A DNA stretch of 64,000 bases from Prochlorococcus sp. MIT 1307 (GCF_034092395.1 NZ_CP139301.1:1240001-1304000); one strand, 5' to 3'. Counted from the stretch's first letter, positions 52,653-63,577 are shown. Numbers and translations are program-made. The notes: generated by a model not told the origin, from the sequence alone.

Positions 52653-53063
52653 ATGCACCAAAGGGATGCGGTTTTCTTGGAAGATCTCTGTCCCAAGTTA
52701 CGTGTAAGGCGCTGGCGAAAATCCCTACACACATTTACTGGTAAAAGCTGCATCTACTGTGGCAAGCCTTCTGAATCAATTGACCATGTGTTTCCACGCA
52801 GTCACGGAGGATTAAGTATCACAGAAAACTGTGTGCCTGCCTGCCTTTCTTGCAATGGGGACAAATCCGACACAGATGCATTTGAATGGTATAGACGTCA
52901 ACGCTTTTATGATCCTCGCCGTGCTATGGCAATACGTGCCTGGATGGATGGAGATCTAAGTCTTGCTTTGAGACTACTTGAATGGGCAAAACCAAACATA
53001 AGCAATGACAAACAAACTACCGCAAATCATTCAAACAAGAGTTGGCAAATACAAGCTGCATAA
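52653..53063 (+). CDS. HNH endonuclease domain protein
   Basis: 136 residues. The HNH zinc-finger nuclease motif is complete: CIYCGKPSESIDHVFPRSHGG (first CxxC and the DH pair, near 33-53), ENCVPACLSCNGDKSD (second CxxC and conserved Asn, near 58-73). The N-terminus is basic (LRVRRWRKSLHTF), likely DNA-contacting. HNH proteins of this size nick or cut DNA; many are standalone in cyanobacteria. Neighbour: HARP-SNF2 gene, divergent. Confidence 0.9.
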   Translation: MHQRDAVFLEDLCPKLRVRRWRKSLHTFTGKSCIYCGKPSESIDHVFPRSHGGLSITENCVPACLSCNGDKSDTDAFEWYRRQRFYDPRRAMAIRAWMDGDLSLALRLLEWAKPNISNDKQTTANHSNKSWQIQAA

Positions 53064-53312
53064 ATCACCACACGCGGCAAGCTATAGCTGAGTTGTGCTT
53101 TTCACAAATGGAAGCTAATTCGTTAGGTCTCTCTGGCACAAAAATGGTAATACAGGTGAAACACGTAAGAACCATTAAAAAACTAAATCCACTTTGCAAT
53201 CCAGAGATAGACCTCGTGCACACTTGAGAAGACAACATGACGCGAGAAACTACAGGAAGCCTTACAGGAGTACTGACCATGATCTCAATCAGCTAGTAAT
53301 ACATTTGTACTC

Positions 53313-54242
53313 ATGATCAAGGATCTTGTCAACCAATGCGAACCGCTACCCAGCAATTCCAAGCTGCTTATTTTGGGTGCAGGATTCAGTGGGCAACATG
53401 TAGCTAATCTGGCGAAACAAATGGGAGCAAACGTAATCTGCAGCCGTAGAAAAGAAGGAACTCCAGGTGCAGATTGCATTTTTGACAGCACTAAACAAAA
53501 AATTCCTTCGGAAAAAGCACTTAGCGAAGTGACTCACGTGCTTAGTTGCATCCCTCCAGATGCCGAGGGCGAAGATCCTGTACTTATCAGTCTTAAGAAG
53601 GAACTCAAGAATATGCCGCTGCAATGGGTGGGTTATTTATCCACTACAGGCGTTTATGGAGACTGCAAAGGTCAATGGGTTACAGAGTCTGATCTGCCTA
53701 AGCCGCAACTTGCCAGAAGCACAAGGAGACTTGGATGCGAGCAAGCATGGCAAACTTCTGGGCTACCAATACAAATTCTTCGCTTACCTGGAATATATGG
53801 ACCAGGACGATCAGCAATAGAAAACATCAAAGCTGGAAAAACTAAAATGATTGACAAACCAGGTCAGGTTTTTTCGAGAATCCATATTGACGACATTGCT
53901 GGCGCGATCTTTCACCTAATCAACTTGTCAACCAAGAAAAATATAAAACCAACAATTGTCAATGTGGCAGATAACCTTCCATCTACAAACATAGAAGTAA
54001 TGCAGTATGCAGCATCTTTAATGAATATTTCATTGCCACCTATAGAGCCATTTCAAATAGCAGCCCCAACAATGAGTTCTATGGCTTTATCCTTTTGGCA
54101 AGAAAATCGCAAGGTTAGCAACAATAAGCTCTGCAATGAACTTGGTTATCGCCTAATACACTCAGATTATAAGTCTGGCCTAAAAGACTGTTGGCTACAA
54201 AATAAATCAAACATTTTTTCTAATAATTACTTTATGAATTGA
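53313..54242 (+). CDS. NAD-dependent epimerase/dehydratase-like protein (SDR fold)
   Basis: 309 residues. Rossmann motif LLILGAGFSGQHVANLAKQMGANV at 18-41. The segment YLSTTGVYGDCKGQWVTESD (about 109-128) keeps the SDR YGDxxG-type tyrosine, and RLPGIYGPGRSAIENI follows, as in the extended SDR/YeeZ-like group. The C-terminal half binds substrate and is less conserved. Substrate unknown. No signal peptide. It stands alone, 249 bases after the HNH gene. Confidence 0.82.
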   Translation: MIKDLVNQCEPLPSNSKLLILGAGFSGQHVANLAKQMGANVICSRRKEGTPGADCIFDSTKQKIPSEKALSEVTHVLSCIPPDAEGEDPVLISLKKELKNMPLQWVGYLSTTGVYGDCKGQWVTESDLPKPQLARSTRRLGCEQAWQTSGLPIQILRLPGIYGPGRSAIENIKAGKTKMIDKPGQVFSRIHIDDIAGAIFHLINLSTKKNIKPTIVNVADNLPSTNIEVMQYAASLMNISLPPIEPFQIAAPTMSSMALSFWQENRKVSNNKLCNELGYRLIHSDYKSGLKDCWLQNKSNIFSNNYFMN

Positions 54243-54416
54243 CAAAATCTTTTTGAGGTATAAAAAGTATTATCTAGCAATTAATAGTTCTTAAAAGCTC
54301 AACCAATTAAACTCATTGTATACAAAATCTAACTTCTCATCAGCACCTTAAGCCAATCCAACAATTGTGTTAAGTCAACACTCCTCATTCTCAACTAGAG
54401 CAATTCAACCTTAAAC

Positions 54417-55451
54417 ATGACAATTAGCAATCAATGCTCTCAAAACAAAAATCGTATTGTGATTTCCCTAGGAGACCCAACTGGAATTGGGATAGAAGTC
54501 ATCTTAAAAGCCTTGGCTTCAGAAAAGTTACCGTCAAAGATGCAACCATTATTAGTTGGCTGCAAGAAAACAGTAGAAACAATTTATTTACAGCTCGAAT
54601 CGCAAGGAATTAGATCACTAGTAAATCCAAAGGATTTAGAAATCGAAGACTTACCTATCAATGAAATAATAAAACCAGGGCAACCAAACAAACAAGCAGG
54701 CGAAGCAAGTTTTCAATGGTTAACTCATGCCGCTAATTTACTAATACAAGGTCAAGCAAGGGCTCTAGTTACAGCACCTATTTCCAAACACTTTTGGCAT
54801 CAAGCGGGCCATATATATCCAGGGCAAACAGAAAGGTTAGCTGAAATTGCAGGCACCAATAATCCGTCAATGCTATTCACAGCAATTTCGCCTATAAATA
54901 ATTGGCGATTCAATACTTTACTTGCTACAACTCATATTCCACTCCAAGAAGTTCACAGGAAACTCAACTCACAACTTATTAATACCAAACTCAATACACT
55001 TTTAACCTTCTGCAAAAGATTCAAAGATACTCCAAGGATTGCTGTTGCAGGCCTTAATCCACATGCAGGTGAAGCAGGAAAAATCGGAACAGAAGAAATT
55101 CAATGGCTTATTCCTCTTCTGAAAGAATGGCAAGCCAAGCATCCAGAAATAAAGCTTGATGGTCCAATGCCTCCAGATACTTGTTGGCTCTCCGCTGCAA
55201 AAGCATGGCAAAAAGTGCCTTCATCAGAAAGCCCAGATGGAATTTTGGCTTTATATCACGATCAAGGTCTAATTCCTATGAAATTAATTGCTTTTGATCA
55301 AGCAGTAAATACCACTCTGGGACTTCCGTTTATTCGCACATCGCCTGATCATGGGACTGCTTTTAATATCGCCGGGAAAGGCGTGGCAGATGCCCATAGC
55401 ATGCTTGCCGCTCTAAAAGCATCATGGGACCTTACAGAAGAAAAAGGATAA
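54417..55451 (+). CDS. pdxA: 4-hydroxythreonine-4-phosphate dehydrogenase
   Basis: PdxA oxidises 4-hydroxythreonine-4-phosphate for pyridoxal phosphate synthesis. 344 residues, normal size. ISLGDPTGIGIEVILKAL opens the protein, TAPISKHFWHQAG follows, and the metal-ligand block LYHDQGLIPMKLIAF lies near the C-terminus, with GTAFNIAGKG. The gene ends one base before the stop of accB on the opposite strand, so the pair is tightly convergent. Confidence 0.95.
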   Translation: MTISNQCSQNKNRIVISLGDPTGIGIEVILKALASEKLPSKMQPLLVGCKKTVETIYLQLESQGIRSLVNPKDLEIEDLPINEIIKPGQPNKQAGEASFQWLTHAANLLIQGQARALVTAPISKHFWHQAGHIYPGQTERLAEIAGTNNPSMLFTAISPINNWRFNTLLATTHIPLQEVHRKLNSQLINTKLNTLLTFCKRFKDTPRIAVAGLNPHAGEAGKIGTEEIQWLIPLLKEWQAKHPEIKLDGPMPPDTCWLSAAKAWQKVPSSESPDGILALYHDQGLIPMKLIAFDQAVNTTLGLPFIRTSPDHGTAFNIAGKGVADAHSMLAALKASWDLTEEKG

Positions 55452-55949
55452 TCAAAGGGGCTTAACCCTCATCAAAACTTCTCCAAACTCGACAGGGGTC
55501 CCATTTTCAACAAGAATTTCAATTACTTCCCCACTAACCTCTGATTCCAATTCATTCATCAATTTCATCGCTTCAAGAATACAAACTGTTTGGCCTACTC
55601 CTATGCGACTTCCCACTTCCACGAAAGAGGGATCTCCTGGCGCTGGAGACCTATAAAAGGTTCCAACCATAGGTGCAGTGACTTCAACCAAATCTGCTCG
55701 TGCAGCAGGGACCGCAGGAGGGGGATTGCTAGGAACAGACGCTTCAACTTTAATTGCAGGCGTTTGTGGAGCCTGCACTTCGGCAACTGCATTAACAGGC
55801 GGTGAAGTGAGGTTATTTACAGAAGTTGGCAAATTGCGCCTCACTTCCAAGCGAAAATCTTCGCCTTCCAAGCGAAATTCCTGGATATCACTATCAGCTA
55901 AAGCAGCTAATAAGCGATGGAGTTCGTCGTGATCAAGCTGTATGGACAT
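55452..55949 (-). CDS. accB: Biotin carboxyl carrier protein of acetyl-CoA carboxylase
   Basis: AccB carries biotin for acetyl-CoA carboxylase, the first step of fatty acid synthesis. 165 residues with a helical N-terminus, a Pro/Ala-rich linker (about 48-85) and the lipoyl/biotinyl domain; the biotin lysine is K129 in EAMKLM. The ATG overlaps the efp stop by one base (TAATG), so accB is translationally coupled to efp, an arrangement common in bacteria. Confidence 0.96.
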   Translation of the reverse strand: MSIQLDHDELHRLLAALADSDIQEFRLEGEDFRLEVRRNLPTSVNNLTSPPVNAVAEVQAPQTPAIKVEASVPSNPPPAVPAARADLVEVTAPMVGTFYRSPAPGDPSFVEVGSRIGVGQTVCILEAMKLMNELESEVSGEVIEILVENGTPVEFGEVLMRVKPL

Positions 55950-56509
55950 TAGTTCTCTCGACCGAGGTAGCTATCATTGCGTGTATCAACTTTAATTTTC
56001 TCACCAATAGAAATAAATAAAGGAACCATAATCTGTGCACCAGTCTCAAGTATCGCAGGCTTTGTTCCACCAGTAGCAGTATCGCCTTTAACTCCTGGAT
56101 CTGTTTCCTTGACTTCTAAGACTACTGAGTTGGGCAATTCCACCTCAAGAGGCTTTCCATTCCAAGAAACCACATTCACCTCCATACCTTCTTTTAGATA
56201 CTTACGACTAACACCAATTTGGTCAGCTGTAAGCCTGGTTTCCTCATAAGTGGACATATCCATAAACACATAATCACCTGATTCCATATAAGTGTGCTGC
56301 AGCGTGGACTTTTCAAGCAAAGCCTGTTGCAACATCTCACCCGCTCTGAAAGTTTTCTCAACAACATTTCCACTCTGAACAGCTTTCAACTTGGTACGAA
56401 CAAAAGCTGAACCCTTACCAGGCTTAACATGTAGGAACTCAACAACACGCCAAACTGCACCATCTAGCTCAATGGTGGTCCCAGTACGGAAGTCGTTACT
56501 GGAAATCAT
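55949..56509 (-). CDS. efp: Elongation factor P
   Basis: EF-P relieves ribosomes stalled on proline runs. 186 residues with the three-barrel layout. The N-terminal tip carries [12 protein letters not shown] (about 31-42), where the lysine may be modified; the C-terminus has the [13 protein letters not shown] ending with KVDTR. Followed directly by accB. The start ATG at 56509 is preceded by the divergent cyclophilin gene. Confidence 0.97.
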   Translation of the reverse strand: MISSNDFRTGTTIELDGAVWRVVEFLHVKPGKGSAFVRTKLKAVQSGNVVEKTFRAGEMLQQALLEKSTLQHTYMESGDYVFMDMSTYEETRLTADQIGVSRKYLKEGMEVNVVSWNGKPLEVELPNSVVLEVKETDPGVKGDTATGGTKPAILETGAQIMVPLFISIGEKIKVDTRNDSYLGREN

Positions 56510-56577
56510 TTCTGTGATTCATACCCTGTGATCATAAGACTGTGCGAAAGTCATGCATCCCCTTGGTTTGGCCTCCA

Positions 56578-57654
56578 ATGGTTAAGAAGCATATTTTTAG
56601 AACCCTTTTAGCGCTATTTACGGCAATAGGGCTGACATGGATCAATCCTGTAATCGCTGCATTGCCGCCAGGAAATGCAGTTAACGATCCTTATGAAATT
56701 TTGCGTAATGCTTTACCGATCCAGCAAACAGATCTACGAGAAATACAACATAAAATTGAAGATACTGGTGCACTAGTACGAGGAAGTCGTTGGCCTGCTG
56801 TAATCAAATCCGTTTCATCTGGTCAATTTCGAATAAGTAACCGCAAAAATGAAATTCTCAATTCTATGCCTACTGGAGATAGAAAGAAAGGAGAAAATAT
56901 TATCAATAACCTAAAAATCAGCCTGACGAGTCTTGGTGAATTAGCAAATAGCAAAAACAAAGCAGCGTTCCTTGAAGAGAGAAGCAAAAGTCTTAAACAA
57001 GTCGGTGATTTAGAAGCACTTGTATTAGGTGATCAATTTCCTTACTCAATTCCAAAAGAGTTTGATAATCTTCCTCGCCTACTTGGCAGAGCAAATGCTT
57101 CAATTAAAACAAATAAAGGAAGTATGAAGGCAGTTATTGATGGTTACAATGCTCCCTTAACTTCTGGAGCATTCGTAGACCTAGCGCTCAAAGGTTTCTA
57201 TGACGGATTACCAATTAATCGAGCAGAGGAATTTTTCGTTTTACAAACTGGAGATCCTGATGGTCCAAACACGGGCTATATAAACCCTGAAACCAATGAA
57301 GAGCGACATGTGCCATTAGAAATCAGAGTTCCCAAAAAAGCAGACACTATTTATAACAATACATTTGAAGAATTGGGTCTTTATACAGAAACTCCTGTCC
57401 TCCCATTTGCTGCTCCAGGCGCTTTAGGTTGGTCACACTCAGGGACAGCTGTAGATGATGGATCATCTCAATTCTTTTTCTTTTTATATGATGCCGAACT
57501 AAATCCGGCAGGTCGAAATTTAATTGATGGCAACAATGCAGCTTTTGGATATGTCACTGAAGGCAGCGAAATACTCAATCAATTAGAAGTCGATGATCAA
57601 ATTATTTCTATCAAAATCGACAATGGAGAAAATTTGCTGAAACCCCATGCATAA
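56578..57654 (+). CDS. Lumenal-type cyclophilin (peptidyl-prolyl isomerase)
   Basis: 358 residues from the ATG at 56578 (MVKKHIF); the frame is also open from a GTG at 56542, but that adds residues before a natural signal peptide (MVKKHIFRTLLALFTAIGLTWINPVIAA, cleaved near residue 28). A helical N-terminal domain (about 30-190) precedes the cyclophilin-type isomerase (from TSGAFVDLALKGFYDGLPINR to the end), with SQFFFFLYDAEL and NLIDGNNAAFGYV as core strands. The layout resembles the plant thylakoid protein TLP40. Location in the lumen or periplasm is inferred from the signal. Divergent from efp. Confidence 0.88.
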   Translation: MVKKHIFRTLLALFTAIGLTWINPVIAALPPGNAVNDPYEILRNALPIQQTDLREIQHKIEDTGALVRGSRWPAVIKSVSSGQFRISNRKNEILNSMPTGDRKKGENIINNLKISLTSLGELANSKNKAAFLEERSKSLKQVGDLEALVLGDQFPYSIPKEFDNLPRLLGRANASIKTNKGSMKAVIDGYNAPLTSGAFVDLALKGFYDGLPINRAEEFFVLQTGDPDGPNTGYINPETNEERHVPLEIRVPKKADTIYNNTFEELGLYTETPVLPFAAPGALGWSHSGTAVDDGSSQFFFFLYDAELNPAGRNLIDGNNAAFGYVTEGSEILNQLEVDDQIISIKIDNGENLLKPHA

Positions 57655-57669
57655 AAGGAGCCATAAAGC

Positions 57670-58656
57670 TTGATAGAAAAGCTAAATCAAATTGGCGAAA
57701 GAGAAATTCTTAATCGCCTTAAAAAGTTTTTACCAAGCGGTCAACTTGAAGACGACACTGCACAGATCAATCCTTACGGAAAAGAAGTACTGATCAATAC
57801 TGATGTGCTAGTCGAAGGGGTCCACTTCAGCAATGAGACAACCTCTCCAAAAGATGTTGGATGGAGAGCAATAGCCACCAATATCTCTGACCTTGCCTGT
57901 AGTGGGGTAAAAGAAATTCTTGGCGTTACGGTCGGAATAATTGCACCATCAAGTACAGAATGGACCTGGATAGAAGATGTTTATATAGGGTTGGAACAAG
58001 CTTTAAAAGAATTCGGTGGCCAAATATTGGGCGGAGACTGTTCAAGTGGCAAGCAAAAAGTTGTTGCAATAACTGCATTTGGAACAGTGGGTCCACTGCG
58101 CCTTCATAGATCGGAAGCAATAGATGGAGATTTACTGATCACTAGTGGCTCTCATGGGCTAAGTCGATTGGGCTTAGCGCTATTACTTTCAGACCCTTTA
58201 ATCAACACCAATCAATTATCTAAAGAGCTGAAAGCACAAGCAATTTATGCTCATCAAAGACCTCAACCACCACTTGAAGCTCTAAGAGCTCTTGAAACAT
58301 GTAAGCCTAACCACTTGTCATGGAGAGCGGCAGGCACTGATAGCAGTGACGGACTTTTAGATGCCGTACAAAACCTTTGCGCAAGCAGTAATTGCCAAGC
58401 AATCCTAGATCCAAACAAATTACCTAGGGATAAAAACTGGCCGTTAGGCGCTCATTGGGATAATTGGTGCATGAGTGGTGGGGAAGACTTTGAGCTAGTT
58501 CTAAGCTTGCCTCCAGAATGGGGAAAAGCACTACTTCAAGTATTCCCTTCAAGTAAACAAATTGGCAGGATGCAAACAGGCATGCCTAAAGTTTATTGGA
58601 ACAATGGAAAAGAAATAACCAACTCTAAATATTCTGGTTTCAAACATTTTTATTAA
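57670..58656 (+). CDS. thiL: Thiamine-monophosphate kinase
   Basis: ThiL makes thiamine diphosphate from the monophosphate with ATP. 328 residues. INTDVLVEGVHF (metal and ATP region) and GGDCSSGKQKVVAITAFG are typical, as is SWRAAGTDSSDGLLDAVQNLC and the C-terminal WCMSGGEDFELVLSLPP. Start is a TTG at 57670 with AAAGGAG ten bases upstream; no ATG fits. It follows the cyclophilin gene by 15 bases on the same strand and probably shares its transcript. Confidence 0.94.
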   Translation: MIEKLNQIGEREILNRLKKFLPSGQLEDDTAQINPYGKEVLINTDVLVEGVHFSNETTSPKDVGWRAIATNISDLACSGVKEILGVTVGIIAPSSTEWTWIEDVYIGLEQALKEFGGQILGGDCSSGKQKVVAITAFGTVGPLRLHRSEAIDGDLLITSGSHGLSRLGLALLLSDPLINTNQLSKELKAQAIYAHQRPQPPLEALRALETCKPNHLSWRAAGTDSSDGLLDAVQNLCASSNCQAILDPNKLPRDKNWPLGAHWDNWCMSGGEDFELVLSLPPEWGKALLQVFPSSKQIGRMQTGMPKVYWNNGKEITNSKYSGFKHFY

Positions 58657-58661
58657 CCTCT

Positions 58662-58696
58662 TATACCCTCCTAAAATTTTAAGATAAGAGGGTATA
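58662..58696. terminator. Terminator hairpin between convergent thiL and gap2
   Basis: TATACCCTC at 58662-58670 pairs with GAGGGTATA at 58688-58696 (9 bp). The 17-base loop contains TAAAATTTTA, itself self-complementary. It sits between two stop codons and can serve both genes. Confidence 0.6.
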
Positions 58697-58727
58697 TAAA
58701 AGAAAAGAGGCTAATCTGAAAATAATT

Positions 58728-59750
58728 TTATTTCCAATTCTTTGCGACAATCTCAGCCAAATCAACAACACGTTGACTATAGCCCCACTCATTGTCATAC
58801 CAAGCAAGTACTTTAATCATATTTCCACCTATCCCCATTGTTAAAGCTTCATCAACAATGGTTGATTCATTAGTTCCTGCATAATCGGTAGAAACCAATG
58901 GTAGATCTCCATACTTAATAATTCCCTTCATTGTGCCCTCTGAAGCAGTCTTTAGAGCAGCATTAACTTCTTCTGCAGTTGTAGGTCGACCAGATTCAAA
59001 AACTAAATCTACAGCTGAAACATTTGGAGTAGGAACCCGCATCGCAATACCTGTAAGTTTGCCCTTCATTTGTGGATAAACTAATGCCACAGCTTTAGCT
59101 GCACCAGTAGAAGTGGGAACAATGTTCATAGCCGCTGCACGAGCTCTTCTGAGATCTCTATGACTATTATCCAAAATCCTTTGGTCCCCTGTATAACTAT
59201 GAATAGTTGTCATCAAACCTTTGTTAATACCAAAAGTTTGATCCAAAATTTTAACAATGGGGGCCAGGCAATTGGTTGTACAACTTGCATTGCTTAAAAT
59301 ATCAAAGTCTTCATGACGATATTGATCTGCATTAACTCCAACTACAAAAGTTCCTACACCGTCACCCTTTCCAGGAGCAGTAAGAATCACTTTTTTCGCT
59401 CCAGCCTGAATATGTTTACTAGCTCCTACATCAGTATTAAAAACACCAGTAGATTCAATAACTATATCTATCCCCCACTCTTTCCAAGGAAGATTTAAAG
59501 GGTTTCTATCTGAAAAACATTTTATTGTTTTGCCATTAATTACAAAAGTATCATCAGTATGACTAATCTCTGCATCTTTAATTTGCCCAAGAATTGAGTC
59601 GTATTTCAATAAATGAGCACATGTTTTGGGATCAGAGGTGACATTGATTCCCACCACCTCAATGCCTGTATTCGCACCTCTGCTCAACCAACAACGCATA
59701 AAATTGCGCCCAATTCGGCCAAATCCATTTATCGCGACGCGCAGGGTCAT
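58728..59750 (-). CDS. gap2: Glyceraldehyde-3-phosphate dehydrogenase, Gap2 type
   Basis: 340 residues from the ATG at 59750 ([15 protein letters not shown]); the open frame to 59765 adds five residues. The active-site cysteine is in [12 protein letters not shown], with a [21 protein letters not shown] block that is typical of the Calvin-cycle Gap2/GapB type that can use NADPH. Cyanobacterial Gap2 works in carbon fixation; this is the expected photosynthetic form. Normal length, no oddities. Confidence 0.96.
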   Translation of the reverse strand: MTLRVAINGFGRIGRNFMRCWLSRGANTGIEVVGINVTSDPKTCAHLLKYDSILGQIKDAEISHTDDTFVINGKTIKCFSDRNPLNLPWKEWGIDIVIESTGVFNTDVGASKHIQAGAKKVILTAPGKGDGVGTFVVGVNADQYRHEDFDILSNASCTTNCLAPIVKILDQTFGINKGLMTTIHSYTGDQRILDNSHRDLRRARAAAMNIVPTSTGAAKAVALVYPQMKGKLTGIAMRVPTPNVSAVDLVFESGRPTTAEEVNAALKTASEGTMKGIIKYGDLPLVSTDYAGTNESTIVDEALTMGIGGNMIKVLAWYDNEWGYSQRVVDLAEIVAKNWK

Positions 59751-59944
59751 ATCAAAAGCGGGCAAACCGCAGGGTTATTGGCCGCTGATCATACAGACCT
59801 GGGCCTCACCCTTAAGCTTTTGCATGTCCTATTACCAAAAATTTGATATCAATACCCAACAAAACATGCCTGAACCCTCGAAAAAATTCAAAGAACAAGC
59901 GATAACAACATCAATGCTCTATCTTTTCAGCGTCTAAAACCTCA

Positions 59945-61393
59945 TTGGCAAATCACCTCGCTAATCAAAAGCACATCCACTTCATAGGAGTTGGAGGCAT
60001 TGGTATGTCTGCATTAGCAGTGATTCTGGTAAAACGTGGTTATTCAATCTCAGGGTCAGATCAAAAAAGCAGCAACACTCTGAAACGATTGGCATCACAT
60101 GGAATAACAATATTTCAACAGCAAAATGCCTCAAATATCAAAGCAATTTGTCAAAAAGACCACTTGCCAACTCTTGTAGTTGTTAGTACAGCAGTCTCAA
60201 AAAGTAATCCTGAACTCCAAGCAGCCAAAGAAGCAAAATTAAAAATTTGTCATCGCTCTGACATCCTTGCTGCTCTAATTCAAAGACAGCCTTCGATAGC
60301 AGTGGCAGGCAGTCATGGAAAAACAACCACAAGCACATTCATTACAACTTTGCTAGCTAAAAGCAATCAAGATCCAACTGCTGTCATTGGTGGTGTTATT
60401 CCTTGCTACAAATCCAATGGCCATGCCGGTAAAGGGAAAATGCTTGTAGCAGAGGCTGATGAATCTGATGGCAGCCTTATCAAATTTCAAGCAAATATTG
60501 GAGTCATTACAAATCTGGAGCTCGATCATATCGACCATTACCCAGACCTAAATGCATTGATTAAAACCATGCAAATTTTCAGTAAGAACTGCAAACGCTT
60601 ACTGGCTAATTACGACTGCCCGACTCTTAGAAAAAACATCAACGCCTCAACTTGGTGGTCAACACAAACAGCTCAAGGTGTTGATTTTGCAGGATTGCCA
60701 ATTGAAATCAATGGCAATCAAACAATTGCTGATATCTACGAAAGAGGGCAACACATTGGCCAAATTGACTTGCCAATACCTGGACTACACAATCTAAGCA
60801 ATGCCATCTCAGCAATTGCTTCATGCCGCATGGCAGGAATTCCATTCCACATTTTGCAAAAAAATATTTCTCATCTGAAAGCTCCTAGTCGAAGATTCGA
60901 TTTCCAAGGAGTTTGGAAAGGACGCCAAATTGTGGATGATTATGCCCATCACCCAAGTGAAGTTAAAGCAACACTGAAGATGGCTCGTTTAATGATCGAT
61001 AGCAAACAAAGTCCCTTACCAAAAACTCCTAAAAGACTTGTAGTGATCTTCCAGCCTCATCGTTATAGCCGAACAAACCAATTTCTAAAAGACTTCGCAA
61101 TAGCACTTGGTCACTCAGATCTGGTTTTCATCGCTCCAATTTATTCAGCCGGGGAAATGCCAATAAAAGGCGCTAACCATCAAGCCCTTGCAACTTCTAT
61201 AAAAAAATCTTTTCCAAACATGCCTGTATTCGTCGCTGAAAATCTCGAAGAACTTACTAACTTCGTGAAAACCCACACCATCCCAGATGACCTCGTTTTG
61301 ACTCTAGGAGCGGGAGACATAAACCAGCTTTGGGAAAACCTACGAAATCACACAACACCTAATCCATGGCAGGCCTCAATTCTTGCGGCCTAA
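59945..61393 (+). CDS. murC: UDP-N-acetylmuramate--L-alanine ligase
   Basis: MurC adds L-alanine to UDP-MurNAc in peptidoglycan synthesis. 482 residues. [14 protein letters not shown] is the first nucleotide-binding motif, [14 protein letters not shown] the ATP P-loop, and [22 protein letters not shown] and [12 protein letters not shown] follow in family order. The start is a TTG at 59945. The end overlaps murB by 28 bases, so the two are an operon. Confidence 0.96.
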   Translation: MANHLANQKHIHFIGVGGIGMSALAVILVKRGYSISGSDQKSSNTLKRLASHGITIFQQQNASNIKAICQKDHLPTLVVVSTAVSKSNPELQAAKEAKLKICHRSDILAALIQRQPSIAVAGSHGKTTTSTFITTLLAKSNQDPTAVIGGVIPCYKSNGHAGKGKMLVAEADESDGSLIKFQANIGVITNLELDHIDHYPDLNALIKTMQIFSKNCKRLLANYDCPTLRKNINASTWWSTQTAQGVDFAGLPIEINGNQTIADIYERGQHIGQIDLPIPGLHNLSNAISAIASCRMAGIPFHILQKNISHLKAPSRRFDFQGVWKGRQIVDDYAHHPSEVKATLKMARLMIDSKQSPLPKTPKRLVVIFQPHRYSRTNQFLKDFAIALGHSDLVFIAPIYSAGEMPIKGANHQALATSIKKSFPNMPVFVAENLEELTNFVKTHTIPDDLVLTLGAGDINQLWENLRNHTTPNPWQASILAA

Positions 61394-62292
61394 GCCCCTT
61401 ACAAGGGCTCAAGCTAACAACATTAAGACCTCTATCTCAATTCACAACGCTACGGGTAGGAGGAGCCGCTGAGTGGCTTGCAGAGCCTAAAAACATCGAA
61501 GAGGTCAAAATATTAATTTCCTGGGCTAAAACTTCAAAAATTCCTTGCCAAGTCATTGGGGCAGGATCAAATCTTTTAATCAATGACTCCGGGCTACCAG
61601 GACTAAGCATATGTATGAAAAAAATGCATGGTTCTAATCTCAATGCAAAAAGTGGATTGATAGAAGCATTCAGTGGCGAGCCGTTTCCTGCTTTAGCAAG
61701 AAACTCAGCCAAAGCAGGCTTACAAGGACTGGAATGGGCAGTAGGGATACCTGGAACAGTTGGAGGAGCTGTAGTTATGAATGCAGGCGCTCAAGGGGGC
61801 TGCACAGGGGACTTGCTTGAATCTGTGACCGTTCTTCCGCTCAAGGGTGGAGAAGTATTTGAAATCAAAAAAAAAGACTTGCAATTTTCTTATCGCCACA
61901 GTCTTCTTCAAAAAGAAAAACTAGTGGTTTTAGCAGCACGTTTCCACTTGGAACCAGGACATGATCAAAGAGAACTAAGTCGCAGAACCAATGCAAATCT
62001 GAACCATAGAACAAAAACCCAACCATATGACATTCCTAGTTGTGGCAGTGTTTTTAGGAATCCAGAACCACTAAAAGCAGGAAAGCTTATTGAAAATTTA
62101 GGTTTAAAAGGACACCGTATTGGTGGTGCAGAAATATCCAAACTTCATGCAAACTTCATAGTCAATAGAGGAGAAGCCACAGCTCAAGATATCTCTCAGC
62201 TAATTTCTTATATCCAAAAAACAGTGCAAGAAGCACATGGATTTTTACTTCATCCCGAAGTAAAACAACTCGGTTTTGATAAAAACACCTAA
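61366..62292 (+). CDS. murB: UDP-N-acetylenolpyruvoylglucosamine reductase
   Basis: MurB makes UDP-MurNAc with NADPH and FAD. 308 residues (ATG at 61366 within murC). [12 protein letters not shown] and [17 protein letters not shown] form the FAD site, and [35 protein letters not shown] contains the catalytic serine. The order murC-murB with overlap is typical for picocyanobacteria. Sequence complete. Confidence 0.96.
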   Translation: MAGLNSCGLSPLQGLKLTTLRPLSQFTTLRVGGAAEWLAEPKNIEEVKILISWAKTSKIPCQVIGAGSNLLINDSGLPGLSICMKKMHGSNLNAKSGLIEAFSGEPFPALARNSAKAGLQGLEWAVGIPGTVGGAVVMNAGAQGGCTGDLLESVTVLPLKGGEVFEIKKKDLQFSYRHSLLQKEKLVVLAARFHLEPGHDQRELSRRTNANLNHRTKTQPYDIPSCGSVFRNPEPLKAGKLIENLGLKGHRIGGAEISKLHANFIVNRGEATAQDISQLISYIQKTVQEAHGFLLHPEVKQLGFDKNT

Positions 62293-62316
62293 TCTGCCTA
62301 TTGGTCCACAAAAAAC

Positions 62317-62664
62317 ATGGCAGCATTCGGCCTTCCAAATTTCGGACAGTTAACAGAGGCTTTTCGCAAAGCCCAACAAATTCAGCAAGATGCACAAAAA
62401 CTCCAAGAGGAACTAGAAGCGTTGGAATTAGAAGGCAATAGTAAAAACGGAAAGGTGAGTGTCTGGCTATCTGGCAATCAGGAACCAGTTCGCGTTCAAA
62501 TAGAACCTTCTCTTCTTACGGAAGGTCAAGAAGCCACCGAACAAGCAATTCTTGAAGCATTGCAAGCAGCATATGAGAATTCCACTACAACCATGAAAAC
62601 TAAAATGGAAGAGCTCACAGGAGGATTAAACCTCAACTTACCCGGCATGAATGATGAGAACTAA
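62317..62664 (+). CDS. ebfC: YbaB/EbfC-family nucleoid-associated protein
   Basis: 115 residues, mainly helical at both ends: [32 protein letters not shown] near the N-terminus and [27 protein letters not shown] near the C-terminus, with the central strand pair [20 protein letters not shown]. EbfC-type proteins bind DNA as dimers. The 3' end overlaps rsgA by 32 bases on the opposite strand. Confidence 0.93.
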   Translation: MAAFGLPNFGQLTEAFRKAQQIQQDAQKLQEELEALELEGNSKNGKVSVWLSGNQEPVRVQIEPSLLTEGQEATEQAILEALQAAYENSTTTMKTKMEELTGGLNLNLPGMNDEN

Positions 62665-63577
62665 TCATTTCCTCAAGTAATTTCCTATATTGACTATATC
62701 TTTCCCAGTTCTTATCAATTCCACACCCAGGCTCATCTCTATGCAAACAATCACGAAAGCGACAAATAGTCCCTTTCAATTGACATCGGAGTTCTGGAAA
62801 TAAAGTTTGCAATTTAATAGGGGAAATTAATAAATTAGGCATACTAAAGCCTGGAGTATCAGCAATAAAAATATCTTTTTCTATAGCATAAAGTTGAACA
62901 TTACGAGTGGTATTCCTCCCACGCTGCAATTTGACTGAAAGTTTACCAGTTACAATTGATTCGTTAGGCAAAAGATATTTCAGAAAGCTACTTTTACCTA
63001 CTCCAGAAGGTCCACAAAGAACAGCCAGTTTAGTAGATTTAAGTTGACTTTTAAAAGTATCAAGACCTTGACCATTTTCTACAGAAACTGGTATTGCATT
63101 ATACCCCCAACCTGTTATACGCATAATCAACTGATTAAGTTGAGCAGCATTGACTAAATCGCTCTTAGAAAGAATTAATCCAACACGCAAAGAACTTTTT
63201 TCAGCAGTCAACAAAAAACTACTAGCCTGCTCAAAATCTAATAAAGGATTTTTGACTGAAAGAAATACAAAAACATCGGTAACATTCGCTACTGCAGGCC
63301 TACTTAAAAAACTTTCTCTAGGCTCTAAACTACTAATAACAGCTCTATGCGAACTCCAATCAATTGACTCAACAAAAACAATATCTCCAACATAAATAGT
63401 ATCGCCATGATGGGTTAAACGTCTACGCAGTGTACAAAGTAAACGAATATTCTGATCAAGAATCAAGCCATCAACGGAAAAGGGTTGAAGTTTGGAGAAG
63501 TCAATCTCAACTATATAATAATTAGCCTTAATGGAAACTACAATACCCTTAAATTGAGTCAATTCATCTAGCGCCAC
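62633..63577 (-). CDS. rsgA: Ribosome small-subunit GTPase
   Basis: RsgA helps mature the 30S subunit. 314 residues from a GTG at 63577. An OB-fold N-terminus precedes a circularly permuted GTPase: LSKSD (G4) comes before [11 protein letters not shown] (G1), then DTPGF (G3). A zinc knuckle with [14 protein letters not shown] lies at the C-terminus. Starts inside the upstream TusA-like gene (overlap 14 bases). Confidence 0.95.
   Translation of the reverse strand: MALDELTQFKGIVVSIKANYYIVEIDFSKLQPFSVDGLILDQNIRLLCTLRRRLTHHGDTIYVGDIVFVESIDWSSHRAVISSLEPRESFLSRPAVANVTDVFVFLSVKNPLLDFEQASSFLLTAEKSSLRVGLILSKSDLVNAAQLNQLIMRITGWGYNAIPVSVENGQGLDTFKSQLKSTKLAVLCGPSGVGKSSFLKYLLPNESIVTGKLSVKLQRGRNTTRNVQLYAIEKDIFIADTPGFSMPNLLISPIKLQTLFPELRCQLKGTICRFRDCLHRDEPGCGIDKNWERYSQYRKLLEEMISSHHSCRVS

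Noticed and set aside
52516-52707. 63-codon plus-strand frame upstream of the HNH gene
   Set aside because: It overlaps the HNH start in another frame and has no conserved-looking segment.
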